A DNA stretch of 64,000 nucleotides from Proteus vulgaris. Lineage in GTDB: Bacteria > Pseudomonadota > Gammaproteobacteria > Enterobacterales > Enterobacteriaceae. Positions 1 through 9,117 of this stretch are shown here, piece by piece. The stretch spans positions 3,968,001 through 4,032,000 of the forward strand of contig NZ_CP137920.1 in NCBI RefSeq assembly GCF_033708015.1. Reading direction: 5' to 3'. Within the stretch, counting starts at the first letter, position 1. Every line of letters starts with the position of its first letter. The position numbers were made by a program, and so were the translations under genes. The notes under the pieces were generated by a model. The model had not been told where the DNA came from. It saw nothing but the letters and a program-made list of their open reading frames with translations, and made no database searches.

Positions 1-365
1 GTAATGAAAGGTCAAAATTACTCAGTTATATTAAACGTATTGAGCCTGATAGTGGCACACCATTAGCTGAATCTATTAAACGTGCAGGTAATTTAATTAA
101 AGGCAATAATCGTGACACGATTATTGTGTTGTTATCAGACGGTTTAGAATCTTGCGATCAAGATCCATGTGCAGCGGCGAGAACCTTAAAACGCGCTCAC
201 CCTCGCGCCATTATTAATGTTGTCGATATCTTAGGTACTGGTGCAGGTAACTGCGTTGCCGATGCCACTGGCGGAAAAGTCTTCACTGCGCGTAATGCGA
301 ATGAAGTCAGTTTAATGACACGAAAAGCGATTGAAGATTATATTCCGAAGAACTGTAATGATTGA
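1..365 (+). CDS. VWA-domain protein, C-terminal part (5' end outside window)
   Basis: The reading frame is open from base 3 to the stop at 363-365, so only about 120 C-terminal residues are visible. The stretch IIVLLSDGLESC is the typical central strand of a von Willebrand A domain with its metal-site Asp (LSDG). A following strand (INVVDILGTGAGNC) and the terminal helix complete the fold. Two cysteine pairs (ESCDQDPC and GNC) suggest an oxidising, extracytoplasmic location, although the signal peptide would lie outside the window. A hairpin terminator follows, so it is probably transcribed separately from the srf operon 550 bp downstream, although that operon also contains a VWA protein. Function is unknown: VWA domains bind proteins through a metal ion. 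Confidence 0.8.
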   Translation, partial: NERSKLLSYIKRIEPDSGTPLAESIKRAGNLIKGNNRDTIIVLLSDGLESCDQDPCAAARTLKRAHPRAIINVVDILGTGAGNCVADATGGKVFTARNANEVSLMTRKAIEDYIPKNCND

Positions 366-384
366 TTACTGTGACTCATATTGA

Positions 385-425
385 GTTCACTCTCTTTAAT
401 TTCACATTGAGGGTGAACTTTTTCA
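385..425 (+). terminator. Rho-independent terminator after the VWA gene
   Basis: An 11-bp stem pairs AGTTCACTCTC (385-395) with GAGGGTGAACT (410-420), with one T-G wobble, followed directly by a T run (420-425). It lies 20 bp after the stop codon. Confidence 0.8.
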
Positions 426-922
426 TGTATCACGTGTATTTTATTATATTGAAGTTGGCAAGCTCTATATCTTATCTATCTTAAGCCTCTTTAATTATGT
501 GTTTTTTCTTTTTTATTTTCACGTTATTCAGAATAACCCTATTTTGTGACTATTATCACAGTGACTAAACAATCATTAATAGTTTGTTCTTTTATATTTT
601 GTCTTTTTTTTCTTCTACTCCATTATTTTTTAATGTAAAACTCAACATCTCGGTGATTTAATCTATATATTTAAGAAAATATAGCGCAACCTGTAAAATC
701 ATTATTTAATTATCATAATCGTTATCTTAATATTCCCTCTTTCACACAAGAAAAATAAAAAAACCTTTAATAATAATTAGTTAATTAACCCTAAATAATC
801 CGCTAGATAGACACATAATTTCTGATAATATAAAATGTATATCAATTTTATATCTTTATTTTTAGCCTTAAAGCCTATTTACGGATAAGCCAACTTACCC
901 ATAGATAATCTTGCCTAGCGGA
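426..922. other. A+T-rich intergenic region upstream of the srf operon
   Basis: About 500 bp with no convincing ORF on either strand and very high A+T content. It must contain the promoter of the following ten-gene operon. TATAAA-like boxes occur near 829-836, but none has a clear matching -35 box, so no promoter is called. Such A+T-rich upstream DNA is typical of H-NS-silenced regions; that is inference. Confidence 0.5.
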
Positions 923-2410
923 ATGATCGTCGTGAATAAAGCATTCTTACGAAGTGGTAAATTAGAAAATTACCTCCCAATGGGGGAAAATGGACAGGCT
1001 GTTTATATCTCTGCACTGCAGCTGCGTGAAACTCTACGTTTAAGAGGAAAGGCTCATATTTCTCAATGCCTTGCTATTCCTCAGCCAAATGAAACTGGCG
1101 AACGCATTGACTGGTATTCACCGATTGACGGCTCTGTTATTCCTTGGTCTGCGGCTTCAGAAGAAGAGCGCGCCGCCGCTTATGCTTTACTGAAAAAGAA
1201 CCAAGATGATTTAATCGCCTTCAGTGAACAAGAACAACAAAAGACTGGAAATAAAGAAAGTCAGCTATTTGGTGCTCTGCTCAGTAAAACGATCCAATTT
1301 CCTGACGAAAACCATATTTTTATTGTTGATGGACAACCGATTATTACTTTTTGGGGTTTTGTCAATGCCAACCAACAACTTAGAGCTGATCCTGTTGCTT
1401 GCTTAAAACCCGCTGTTGTCCCTATTGCACCCACATCAACAGCAGTTCCACCAGCACAAGAAGAAAAAATCATTATTACTGATACGAAACGCTCTTGGTG
1501 GCGCTTCTTATGGTGGTTGTTACCTTTATTATTGCTTCTACTCGCAATTTTCTTTTTAAGAGGTTGTTTCTCAACGCCAGCGTTACCGATGATCGATAGT
1601 AAAACACCCGATATTGAAGCGCCTAAATTGCCAGAACCGACGCTTGAAAAACCGAAAGTCCCCACAGTAGTTACTCATGGCCACACAGTCGGCGTACCAA
1701 CAGGTACAGTTCATACAGGAACATTAGGTACCGTAGAGGCGAATGGAAATGTGATTGATAGCACTGGTGGTAATAGCACACAGGCTGATCCTAATACGGA
1801 TTTATCTAGGGTAGATCCTCAAACAGACAATAACCAAGGTGCATTGCCTGAAGGAATATTACCTGAAGAAGCACAACAACCGACTGTACCGCCGGTTGAT
1901 CCTACTACACAAAATGAGCAACCGAAAACAGATAACACTCCAAATATGGGAAATGAGAGTAAACCCTCTACCCCGCCTGTTGATCCCAATGCGCCACCCG
2001 ATGTCACACCGCCCACGACAGCAGATAACACAACACCACTGACCATTCCTGCGAATGCGTTAGCGAATGGCTCAACCCAGTTCCTGAATGGTCAATGGAA
2101 AGCTGGGGCAGGAATTCAAGATCAAAAAACAGGTAAACCACTGAGCCTGAATTACCAACTCGATAATGGTAAAGGGCAAGTCGTCATGACACGCAGTGAT
2201 GGCGTGACCTGTAAAGCCCCTGTCAATGCAACCATTAATCAAGGCGGATTAAATATTAATAACCAAGGTCAAGCTCTGTGCAGTGATGGTTCAAACTATT
2301 TGATGCCAAATATCATTTGCCAGCCAGGAAGCCAAAATATAGCTGATTGCCAAGGAAAATATGAAAATAATCAGCCATTCCCATTATCAATGAAGCGGGA
2401 GAATAACTAA
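923..2410 (+). CDS. srfA: SrfA family protein
   Basis: First gene of the operon, about 495 residues. The N-terminal part (KAFLRSGKLENYLPMGENGQ, then LQLRETLRLRG) resembles Salmonella SrfA as I recall it. A strongly hydrophobic segment after WRFLWWLLP, about residues 193-214, is a single membrane anchor. It is followed by a long Pro/Thr/Asp-rich linker and a C-terminal domain of about 110 residues with several cysteines (TCKAP, LCSDG, NIICQPG, IADCQG), presumably periplasmic and disulfide-bonded. Start choice: the frame opens at a TTG at 911 without a ribosome site. ATG 923 is listed, while GTG 932 has a better-spaced GCGGA upstream and is equally possible. srfB follows after 3 bp. The Salmonella srfABC genes were named as SsrB-regulated factors; the biochemical role is not established. 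Confidence 0.85.
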   Translation: MIVVNKAFLRSGKLENYLPMGENGQAVYISALQLRETLRLRGKAHISQCLAIPQPNETGERIDWYSPIDGSVIPWSAASEEERAAAYALLKKNQDDLIAFSEQEQQKTGNKESQLFGALLSKTIQFPDENHIFIVDGQPIITFWGFVNANQQLRADPVACLKPAVVPIAPTSTAVPPAQEEKIIITDTKRSWWRFLWWLLPLLLLLLAIFFLRGCFSTPALPMIDSKTPDIEAPKLPEPTLEKPKVPTVVTHGHTVGVPTGTVHTGTLGTVEANGNVIDSTGGNSTQADPNTDLSRVDPQTDNNQGALPEGILPEEAQQPTVPPVDPTTQNEQPKTDNTPNMGNESKPSTPPVDPNAPPDVTPPTTADNTTPLTIPANALANGSTQFLNGQWKAGAGIQDQKTGKPLSLNYQLDNGKGQVVMTRSDGVTCKAPVNATINQGGLNINNQGQALCSDGSNYLMPNIICQPGSQNIADCQGKYENNQPFPLSMKRENN

Positions 2411-2413
2411 TTC

Positions 2414-5398
2414 ATGTTAGCGCCACTGACCGATTATAAAGATAAAATTACCCTTATCCGAGACAGTAATATTCAGTTTCTGGATTTTGGCTTTAAGCTA
2501 CCACAACGTAAAGAATACGGTGAGTTTGTTAAAAAAGGCGAAAACGGCCCATTAATGCGACTCATCTATAATGAACGAGATGATAACTATCTTTATCCTG
2601 CACCTAAGGATCAGCCTCAAACCCCGAGAGAAGCTGAATTTAGTTTCTCCCTTGAAGCGTCATTAACACTCTTAAATGACACATGGCTACCTGTACCATT
2701 TTTCCGCTTTAATCCACCACGAGCGTTCTCTCAAGGCCCTGATAACTGGGTAAGAATGATGTTCCATCAACTGACAGAGCCAGATGAAGATGGGCATACA
2801 CATCGCGTTGTTGTGGCATTTGACACACGAATTGAGCCGAATCGCGCCAATACAGCTTATCTGGCACCAAACGAAGAAGATGTTCGCTCGGGTGTTGCTT
2901 TTGCGCTTGCCTATTTAGGCTATGAAGTTGAGAACTTCCTTGAAACACCATGGATTGATGGTTGGTTAAAGGAAGTCTTTAGCGAAAGAGCGCTGGCGGT
3001 GACTAAAATGTACCATGATGAACTTGAAGATGCGCTCAAAGAGTTTCAACATCAGGCACATTATCTCAATTTGCTCAATATATTAGGTGAGAAACTACAC
3101 TTGCCTGAAATCAAAATTAACGAAACCAAACCGCAAGAGCCCGCGATTGACGTTGATCTTATTCTTGATGTGGGTAACTCACGTACCTGTGGGATCTTAA
3201 TTGAAGATCATATCAATGATAACAAAGGGTTAACGCAACTCTATGAAATGACGCTGCGTGATTTAAGTCACCCTTATCAAATCTATAATGAACCATTTGA
3301 AAGCCGTGTTGAATTTGCGCAAGCGGAATTTGGTAAACAAGATTTTTCAGTTAATAGCGGTCGCAACAATGCCTTTATGTGGCCCACTATTGGTCGCGTT
3401 GGCCCTGAAGCCAATCGCATGGCAGCGCAACGGTTAGGAACGGAAGGCTCAACGGGTATTTCAAGCCCTAAACGCTATTTATGGGATGACTCACCATATT
3501 CTCCAGGTTGGCGCTTTAGCCGCTCTTTTGGTCAAACAGACCGAGAGCCACTGGCGACGGCTGTTCCAATGACATACCTGCTAAACGATCACGGTGAACC
3601 GTTATTCCGTTTAGAACCAGATGATCGCATGCCAGTATTTACGCCAAACTATACTCGCAGTTCATTAATGACCATGATGTTAACCGAAGTGTTAGCACAA
3701 GCATTGACGCAAATGAACAGCCCAGCTCAACGCCTTAAAATGAGTCACGCAAGTGCGCCTCGTCAGTTGCGCAATATCATTTTGACTATTCCACCTGCAA
3801 TGCCAAAACCCGAGCGTGCAATTTTTGAAACGTGCATGGAAAACGCATTAGGGCTCATTTGGAAAGCAATGAATTGGGATCCGACGGATGAGAAACTCCG
3901 TTTTGATGGTAAAGATGAACAATGCCGTATCCCGATGCCAAACATCCATGTGAAATGGGATGAAGCCACTTGTGGCCAGTTAGTTTACCTCTATAACGAA
4001 ACACAAATTAAATTTGGTGAGCGTACTGAAGCCTTTTTTGCCAGCCAAGTGCGTGAAGATAACCGCGCATTAACGGGTGATAGCGCCTTAAAGATTGCCT
4101 CAATAGATATTGGTGGCGGAACAACCGATCTCGTGATCACACGCTATAAACTGGATACGGGGACGGGGAGCAACGTCAAAATTATTCCAACACAGTTATT
4201 CCGTGAAGGATTCAAAATTGCAGGTGATGATATTTTATTAGATATCATCCAGATTTGCGTATTGCCTGCATTACGCACAGCATTAACGGATGCGGGTATT
4301 TCTGATGCTGATGCGCTGATGTCTTCTCTTTTTGGGAGCGAAGGTTTAGATGCAGGGCAACAAGTGTTACGCCAACAGCTTACCCTACAAATCTTTAATC
4401 CGATTGGGTTAAAGATTTTAAGCCAATACGAAAACTACGATCCATTAGTTCCTCATGAAGGCATTAACAGTACTTTTGGTGAATTACTTAGCGTTCTACC
4501 TACAGAGCATGTACGTCGTTATATTGATGACGCAACGAATAAAGAGCTCGGTGGCGGCGACAGTTTCTCCATTTTAAATGTGCCTGTACAAATTAACTTT
4601 GCACAATTACACGCTGAGTTTATTTCGGGTGAACGTATTAATATCACCCGTAGTTTAAAAGCCCTATGTGAAGTGCTTTATTACTACTCCTGTGATGTTT
4701 TATTGCTGACGGGTCGCCCTTCTCGTTTACCGGGTATTCAGGCGCTATTAAAAGTATTACAGCCTGTACCGCCTTCGCGTATTCTGCCATTACACGGCTA
4801 CAAAACAGGTGGTTGGTATCCATTCAACAAAAAAGGTCGTATTGACGATCCAAAATCTACCGCGGCAGTCGGTGCGATGCTGTGTTTAATGGCTGAAAAT
4901 GCACGTTTGCTCAACTTCTACTTCTCAACAGGTAACTTTAAAACGTATTCAACCGTCCGTTATTTAGGGATGTTGGATAATAACAACACAATTTCCGATA
5001 ATGACGTTTACTACCGTGATATTCAGGATAAATTTGAGCCTGATCCTGATACCTATTTCGAAGTCAGAGGCGGGATCCGCTTAGGTTTCCGTCAATTAGA
5101 TAATGCCCGTTGGCCAGCATCTCCACTTTATACCTTACGCATTAAAAATCCGAAATTGGCGCAACAACTTAGCCAAGAAGACAGCGTATTGCATATCAAG
5201 CTTGGAGAAGAAAGAGGCGCCTCTGGTCATAATAATGACAATAAATCTGAAAAATTACGTATTGAAGAAATGGAACTGATTAATGGCAAAGGTGGCGTTA
5301 ATAAAAACGGGTTAAGTTTCAAACTCAATACGTTAGCAGATAGTGGTATTGGTGAAACATCCTATTGGCTGGATAGCGGGAGTGTATTAGGTAAATGA
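2414..5398 (+). CDS. srfB: SrfB family protein with actin-like ATPase motifs
   Basis: 994 residues, the usual SrfB length. The sequence carries the signatures of the actin/Hsp70/FtsA (ASKHA) nucleotide-binding fold: a phosphate-1 loop DVGNSRTCG at about residue 252, a phosphate-2 loop DIGGGTTD at about 565, and an adenosine-type loop TGRPSRLPG near 767. It therefore probably binds ATP and is cytosolic; no signal peptide or membrane segment is seen. Roughly the first 240 residues form an unrecognised N-terminal domain. The ATG is 3 bp after srfA, and the TGA stop overlaps the srfC start (ATGA), indicating translational coupling. It is annotated in databases as a virulence factor, but the motifs point to an intracellular ATPase rather than an exported effector. 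Confidence 0.9.
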   Translation: MLAPLTDYKDKITLIRDSNIQFLDFGFKLPQRKEYGEFVKKGENGPLMRLIYNERDDNYLYPAPKDQPQTPREAEFSFSLEASLTLLNDTWLPVPFFRFNPPRAFSQGPDNWVRMMFHQLTEPDEDGHTHRVVVAFDTRIEPNRANTAYLAPNEEDVRSGVAFALAYLGYEVENFLETPWIDGWLKEVFSERALAVTKMYHDELEDALKEFQHQAHYLNLLNILGEKLHLPEIKINETKPQEPAIDVDLILDVGNSRTCGILIEDHINDNKGLTQLYEMTLRDLSHPYQIYNEPFESRVEFAQAEFGKQDFSVNSGRNNAFMWPTIGRVGPEANRMAAQRLGTEGSTGISSPKRYLWDDSPYSPGWRFSRSFGQTDREPLATAVPMTYLLNDHGEPLFRLEPDDRMPVFTPNYTRSSLMTMMLTEVLAQALTQMNSPAQRLKMSHASAPRQLRNIILTIPPAMPKPERAIFETCMENALGLIWKAMNWDPTDEKLRFDGKDEQCRIPMPNIHVKWDEATCGQLVYLYNETQIKFGERTEAFFASQVREDNRALTGDSALKIASIDIGGGTTDLVITRYKLDTGTGSNVKIIPTQLFREGFKIAGDDILLDIIQICVLPALRTALTDAGISDADALMSSLFGSEGLDAGQQVLRQQLTLQIFNPIGLKILSQYENYDPLVPHEGINSTFGELLSVLPTEHVRRYIDDATNKELGGGDSFSILNVPVQINFAQLHAEFISGERINITRSLKALCEVLYYYSCDVLLLTGRPSRLPGIQALLKVLQPVPPSRILPLHGYKTGGWYPFNKKGRIDDPKSTAAVGAMLCLMAENARLLNFYFSTGNFKTYSTVRYLGMLDNNNTISDNDVYYRDIQDKFEPDPDTYFEVRGGIRLGFRQLDNARWPASPLYTLRIKNPKLAQQLSQEDSVLHIKLGEERGASGHNNDNKSEKLRIEEMELINGKGGVNKNGLSFKLNTLADSGIGETSYWLDSGSVLGK

Positions 5399-8109
5399 AT
5401 ATGATGGATGAAAAACAGTTAACAGCCAAATGGGATGCCATTTATCAAGGTGCAGGTAAAGCCATTGATTGGGTGACGGCAGTAAGAGGTAATGCGCCTC
5501 GTTTAAATACCGAAGCCGATAGCCTTATCTATCGTCTACGCCGTAGCCGTAATATGGCAAAAAATCTCAGTTTAGCAACACAGCGCCCCATGTCTGTGGG
5601 CTTTTTTGGTCTCTCTCAAGCAGGAAAATCGTACCTGATTTCAGCACTTGCCGCAGGGCAAGAGGGTAGATTAAGAACCAGTATGGCAGGTAAAACACTT
5701 GATTTTATCGACCATATCAACCCACCGGGCGGCGGTAAGGAAGCGACTGGTTTAGTGACTCGCTTTAGCCGCAATGCCACAAAAGGTACACAAGCGTTTC
5801 CTGTCGAGTTGCATCTTTTCAGCGAAATTGAGATCGTTAAAATTCTCGCCAATGCTTACCTGTATGATTTTAATCAAGAAAAAATTGAATTTGAACTAGA
5901 TGACGAGAAAATTTCTCGTTTAATCAATTCATTAAGCACACAATGCAATGCGACACCTGTTGCCGGTATTACTCATGATGATGTTGTTTCATTATGGGAT
6001 TATCTGCAACGCCACGCGGAAAAAAGCCAGAAAAAACTGGCAACAACCTATTGGCCTAAAGCGATTGAATTAGCGCCTTATCTCAACATTGCACAACGCG
6101 CTAAACTCTTTTCTGTTTTATGGGGCGATATTGCAGAGCTCACTTCCGCTTATCAACGTTTTAGCACCACACTTGCTTCTTTAGGTAATGCCTCTCTTGT
6201 TTTAGCCCCGCTCTCTGCGTTAGTTAAAGAGCAAGACGGCGTGTTAGTACAAGAAGACAGTATTATGAACGTAGATATGTTAGAGCGTCTCAATACTGCC
6301 AATGATAGCCAGATCAGCATTTGTCCTGTTCATGGCGATCATATTGATGCCCCTGTTACCCTTTCGTTAGCAGAGTTAACCGCACTGACGGTTGAATTAG
6401 TCGTCCCATTATTAGATGCACCAAGTAAAACCCTGTTTGAACATGTTGAGCTGCTCGATTTTCCGGGCTATCGCGGTCGTTTAGGGGTTGAAACCATGGC
6501 GGATGTACGTCGTCAAGTCAACGATGATAGTGCTAACCCTCTGGCACAACTTATTCTTCGGGGTAAAGTTGCCTATCTGTTTGAACGTTATACCGATAAT
6601 CAAGAGATGAATGTGTTAGTGGTATGTACTGCATCAAACAAACAGTCAGATGTAAAAGAAGTCGGTGCTGTTCTCACAGAATGGATCAACAATACACAAG
6701 GCAAAGATGCACAAACTCGAGCTAAACGTCCTTCAGGTTTAATTTGGGCAATGACCATGTTTGATATGCGTATTACCAACTCTTTAACCATGAATGAAGC
6801 GTTATTACGCCAATCATGGGGCAAAGGTGGCATGATCAAAATGGCAATGCTAGAGCGCTTTGGTCAATATGAATGGATGTCATCCGATTGGATCAATGGT
6901 GAAGCCTTTAATAACACCTTCTTAGTACGTAAACCCAGTGTACCTACCCCATTTATTCAAATCAGTAATGGCAAAGAGATTGTTCTCAATGAGGACAGTG
7001 TTTCACAATTACATCTGATGAAAAAAACCTTTACTGAAGATGAAACTGTCCAACGCTATATTCGTGAGCCAGACCAAGCATGGGAGGCGATGTTGTCGCT
7101 TAACGATGGGGGGATGCAACGCCTTGCAGACTACCTTGAAACCGTTGCATTAAAATCACTAAAACTTGAACGTATTAGCGAGCAATTGCAAGAAATTCAA
7201 CGTGATTTAATTGGTCATCATCTTGAAAAATGGTATCAATCCGGTGGTGAAGAAGAGCTTCAAGTCAAACGTCGTAATGCAGCCACTATCTTACGCTTTA
7301 TGCAAAGTCGCCCTTATCTACAAGGTGCCTTGCTAGATTATCTTCTGCCTTCGCGTAAATCACTCTACGACCTGTATATGCAAGAAAAAGAGATTGTTGA
7401 TTCGCTTTCAGATAACAAAAAAGCGACTCAAGCCCCAGTTTCTGCTTTTGCAGCTATGGAGCAACCCACTTTCGATCTCTTTAGCGATGCGCCAATTTCT
7501 CTGGTCTCAGAAGAAGATGAAGCCCCTAAAGGTCACGGTAATGAGGTTACCTACCCTAAAAAAGTGATGGCATTATGGATAAACCATCTGCGCAGCCTGC
7601 CAGATAACGGTACGTTGTTAACCTATTTAGGCATTGATCAAGAAATTATGGTGCTGTTAGTTGATGAGCTTATCACGGCGATTAACCGCCTTGGTGTTGA
7701 ACAACGTATGTTGAAAACCCTTGCAGGCACCGAAGCCATCGCTCGACGCGATGACTTAGCCGAACAGCAATCATCTCGCGTATATAATGTACTGGGCGAC
7801 TTTATTACTTGGTTTAATTTCAAAGATAACGGGGTTGAAAAGCCAGATAGCAAAATCAATGTTGGTCATAAAATCTTTGAAAGACCCGATAACACGAGTG
7901 TGCAATGGGCTGATGATGAGCGTTTAGTTCGCTTACCGACCAACCCCGTTAACTATACTCTTTTATTTGTGATTGATTGGCTTATCGCTTTATCAGCGAT
8001 TATTACCGAGAATGCGGGGCATTCTGCGGGAAGAGAGATCAGTGCTGAACAAAATGCACTGTTAGGTCAAATCATTCAAACCATGAAATCATCCATCGTG
8101 GAGTCATAA
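5395..8109 (+). CDS. srfC: SrfC family protein with P-loop GTPase motifs
   Basis: 904 residues. A Walker A/G1 loop GLSQAGKS lies at residues 72-79, and DFPG at 355-358 is a good G3 (DxxG) motif, so this is a probable large P-loop GTPase, perhaps dynamin-like in outline. No clear NKxD G4 motif was identified. No signal peptide or membrane span is evident, so it should be cytosolic or peripheral. The ATG at 5395 overlaps the srfB stop; in-frame ATGs at 5401 and 5404 are alternative starts. The next gene begins 3 bp after the stop. Function is not established; the family belongs to the srfABC set. The pairing of an actin-like ATPase with a P-loop NTPase suggests a nucleotide-driven cytoplasmic machine. 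Confidence 0.9.
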   Translation: MNMMDEKQLTAKWDAIYQGAGKAIDWVTAVRGNAPRLNTEADSLIYRLRRSRNMAKNLSLATQRPMSVGFFGLSQAGKSYLISALAAGQEGRLRTSMAGKTLDFIDHINPPGGGKEATGLVTRFSRNATKGTQAFPVELHLFSEIEIVKILANAYLYDFNQEKIEFELDDEKISRLINSLSTQCNATPVAGITHDDVVSLWDYLQRHAEKSQKKLATTYWPKAIELAPYLNIAQRAKLFSVLWGDIAELTSAYQRFSTTLASLGNASLVLAPLSALVKEQDGVLVQEDSIMNVDMLERLNTANDSQISICPVHGDHIDAPVTLSLAELTALTVELVVPLLDAPSKTLFEHVELLDFPGYRGRLGVETMADVRRQVNDDSANPLAQLILRGKVAYLFERYTDNQEMNVLVVCTASNKQSDVKEVGAVLTEWINNTQGKDAQTRAKRPSGLIWAMTMFDMRITNSLTMNEALLRQSWGKGGMIKMAMLERFGQYEWMSSDWINGEAFNNTFLVRKPSVPTPFIQISNGKEIVLNEDSVSQLHLMKKTFTEDETVQRYIREPDQAWEAMLSLNDGGMQRLADYLETVALKSLKLERISEQLQEIQRDLIGHHLEKWYQSGGEEELQVKRRNAATILRFMQSRPYLQGALLDYLLPSRKSLYDLYMQEKEIVDSLSDNKKATQAPVSAFAAMEQPTFDLFSDAPISLVSEEDEAPKGHGNEVTYPKKVMALWINHLRSLPDNGTLLTYLGIDQEIMVLLVDELITAINRLGVEQRMLKTLAGTEAIARRDDLAEQQSSRVYNVLGDFITWFNFKDNGVEKPDSKINVGHKIFERPDNTSVQWADDERLVRLPTNPVNYTLLFVIDWLIALSAIITENAGHSAGREISAEQNALLGQIIQTMKSSIVES

Positions 8110-8112
8110 TTC

Positions 8113-9108
8113 GTGTTTAATCCAGAATTAAAACCCGTACAACCTGCTCGACCTGGCTTTGCGGTATTAAGCATTCGAAATTGGGAAGGTGACGCTTCCC
8201 CTGTTTATTTAAGCATTCAGCGTAATCAAGATCGCTATTTCTTAAATGATAAAGGGGAATGGGTAGGTAATGCCTTTTTCCACCAGCTGTCACTTGAAGA
8301 TGCTGAGGACGGCTATCAAATCGTTCTTGATAAAACGTTGGTCGATCCCCTCGTTAGCAACTTACAAATGGCGTATCAATTTACGTTAAAAGACGATAAC
8401 GAAACACAAGATATCGGACGATTGCGTATTCGTGATGGTGTCTTAGCCTCACAAGCACAAGGTCAAAGTGAAGCATTAAAATCAACGGCAACGTTAGATA
8501 CTCAAGCCGTTCCACCCACTCCCATTGTCGAAACTTCACCAGAGCCTGAATCAATCAAAGAGCCTGAGCCAATTATTCCTGAAATGAAGGTGGATGAACC
8601 GCCACAACGACCAACACCACCTGCACCGAAAAAATCAAAAATTGGCTTAATTTTAGCGATTATCCTGATTTTAATTTTAGCGGGTATCTTAACGTGGTTC
8701 TTCTTACTAAGAGGCAATCCAGCAGGCGAACCTGCACCACAACCGACACCAGAACCGGCAACAACCAGTGTGTGCAGTGTTGAAAACATGAAATCAGGTA
8801 CCGCATTAGCCTTTGTACAAAGTTGTATACAGAGCCAACCAGATAGCAAGACTATCCTTGCAACGATCTCACTCGCAAAACAGAACAATCAATGTGATGT
8901 GGCTCAGCGTTTATATGCTTATAAAGCACAATCAGGTGATGTTGATATCGCACTGAATTACGCTCGTGAATACGATCCAGAAACGGCATCAGCACAAGGC
9001 TGCTTTAGTGCCGACAAAGAAACCGCCATTTATTGGTACGAAGCGGTTCTTAATTATGACTCACAAAACAGTGACGCCAAAGCGCGTCTTGAAGCTTTGA
9101 AAAAATAG
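8113..9108 (+). CDS. single-pass membrane protein with TPR/Sel1-like C-terminus
   Basis: Starts at GTG 8113, 3 bp after srfC; 331 residues. The first ~130 residues look like a small cytoplasmic beta-rich domain (RPGFAVLSIRNWEGDASP onward). A Pro/Glu-rich linker leads to a membrane span at about residues 177-198 (IGLILAIILILILAG). A periplasmic Pro-rich stretch and a helical C-terminus follow, with four Cys (SVCSVE, SCIQS, NQCDVA, GCFSAD) and alternating Ala/Tyr/Leu helices reminiscent of Sel1/TPR repeats (IYWYEAVLNYD). Topology is N-in, C-out, like SrfA. I do not recognise a named family. Its place in the operon suggests it links the cytosolic SrfB/SrfC to the periplasmic proteins downstream. 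Confidence 0.8.
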   Translation: MFNPELKPVQPARPGFAVLSIRNWEGDASPVYLSIQRNQDRYFLNDKGEWVGNAFFHQLSLEDAEDGYQIVLDKTLVDPLVSNLQMAYQFTLKDDNETQDIGRLRIRDGVLASQAQGQSEALKSTATLDTQAVPPTPIVETSPEPESIKEPEPIIPEMKVDEPPQRPTPPAPKKSKIGLILAIILILILAGILTWFFLLRGNPAGEPAPQPTPEPATTSVCSVENMKSGTALAFVQSCIQSQPDSKTILATISLAKQNNQCDVAQRLYAYKAQSGDVDIALNYAREYDPETASAQGCFSADKETAIYWYEAVLNYDSQNSDAKARLEALKK

Positions 9109-9117
9109 GAAAGTCGC

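Noticed and set aside
911..922. TTG at 911 as the srfA start
   Set aside because: No ribosome site upstream; ATG 923 or GTG 932 fit better and match the family's N-terminus.
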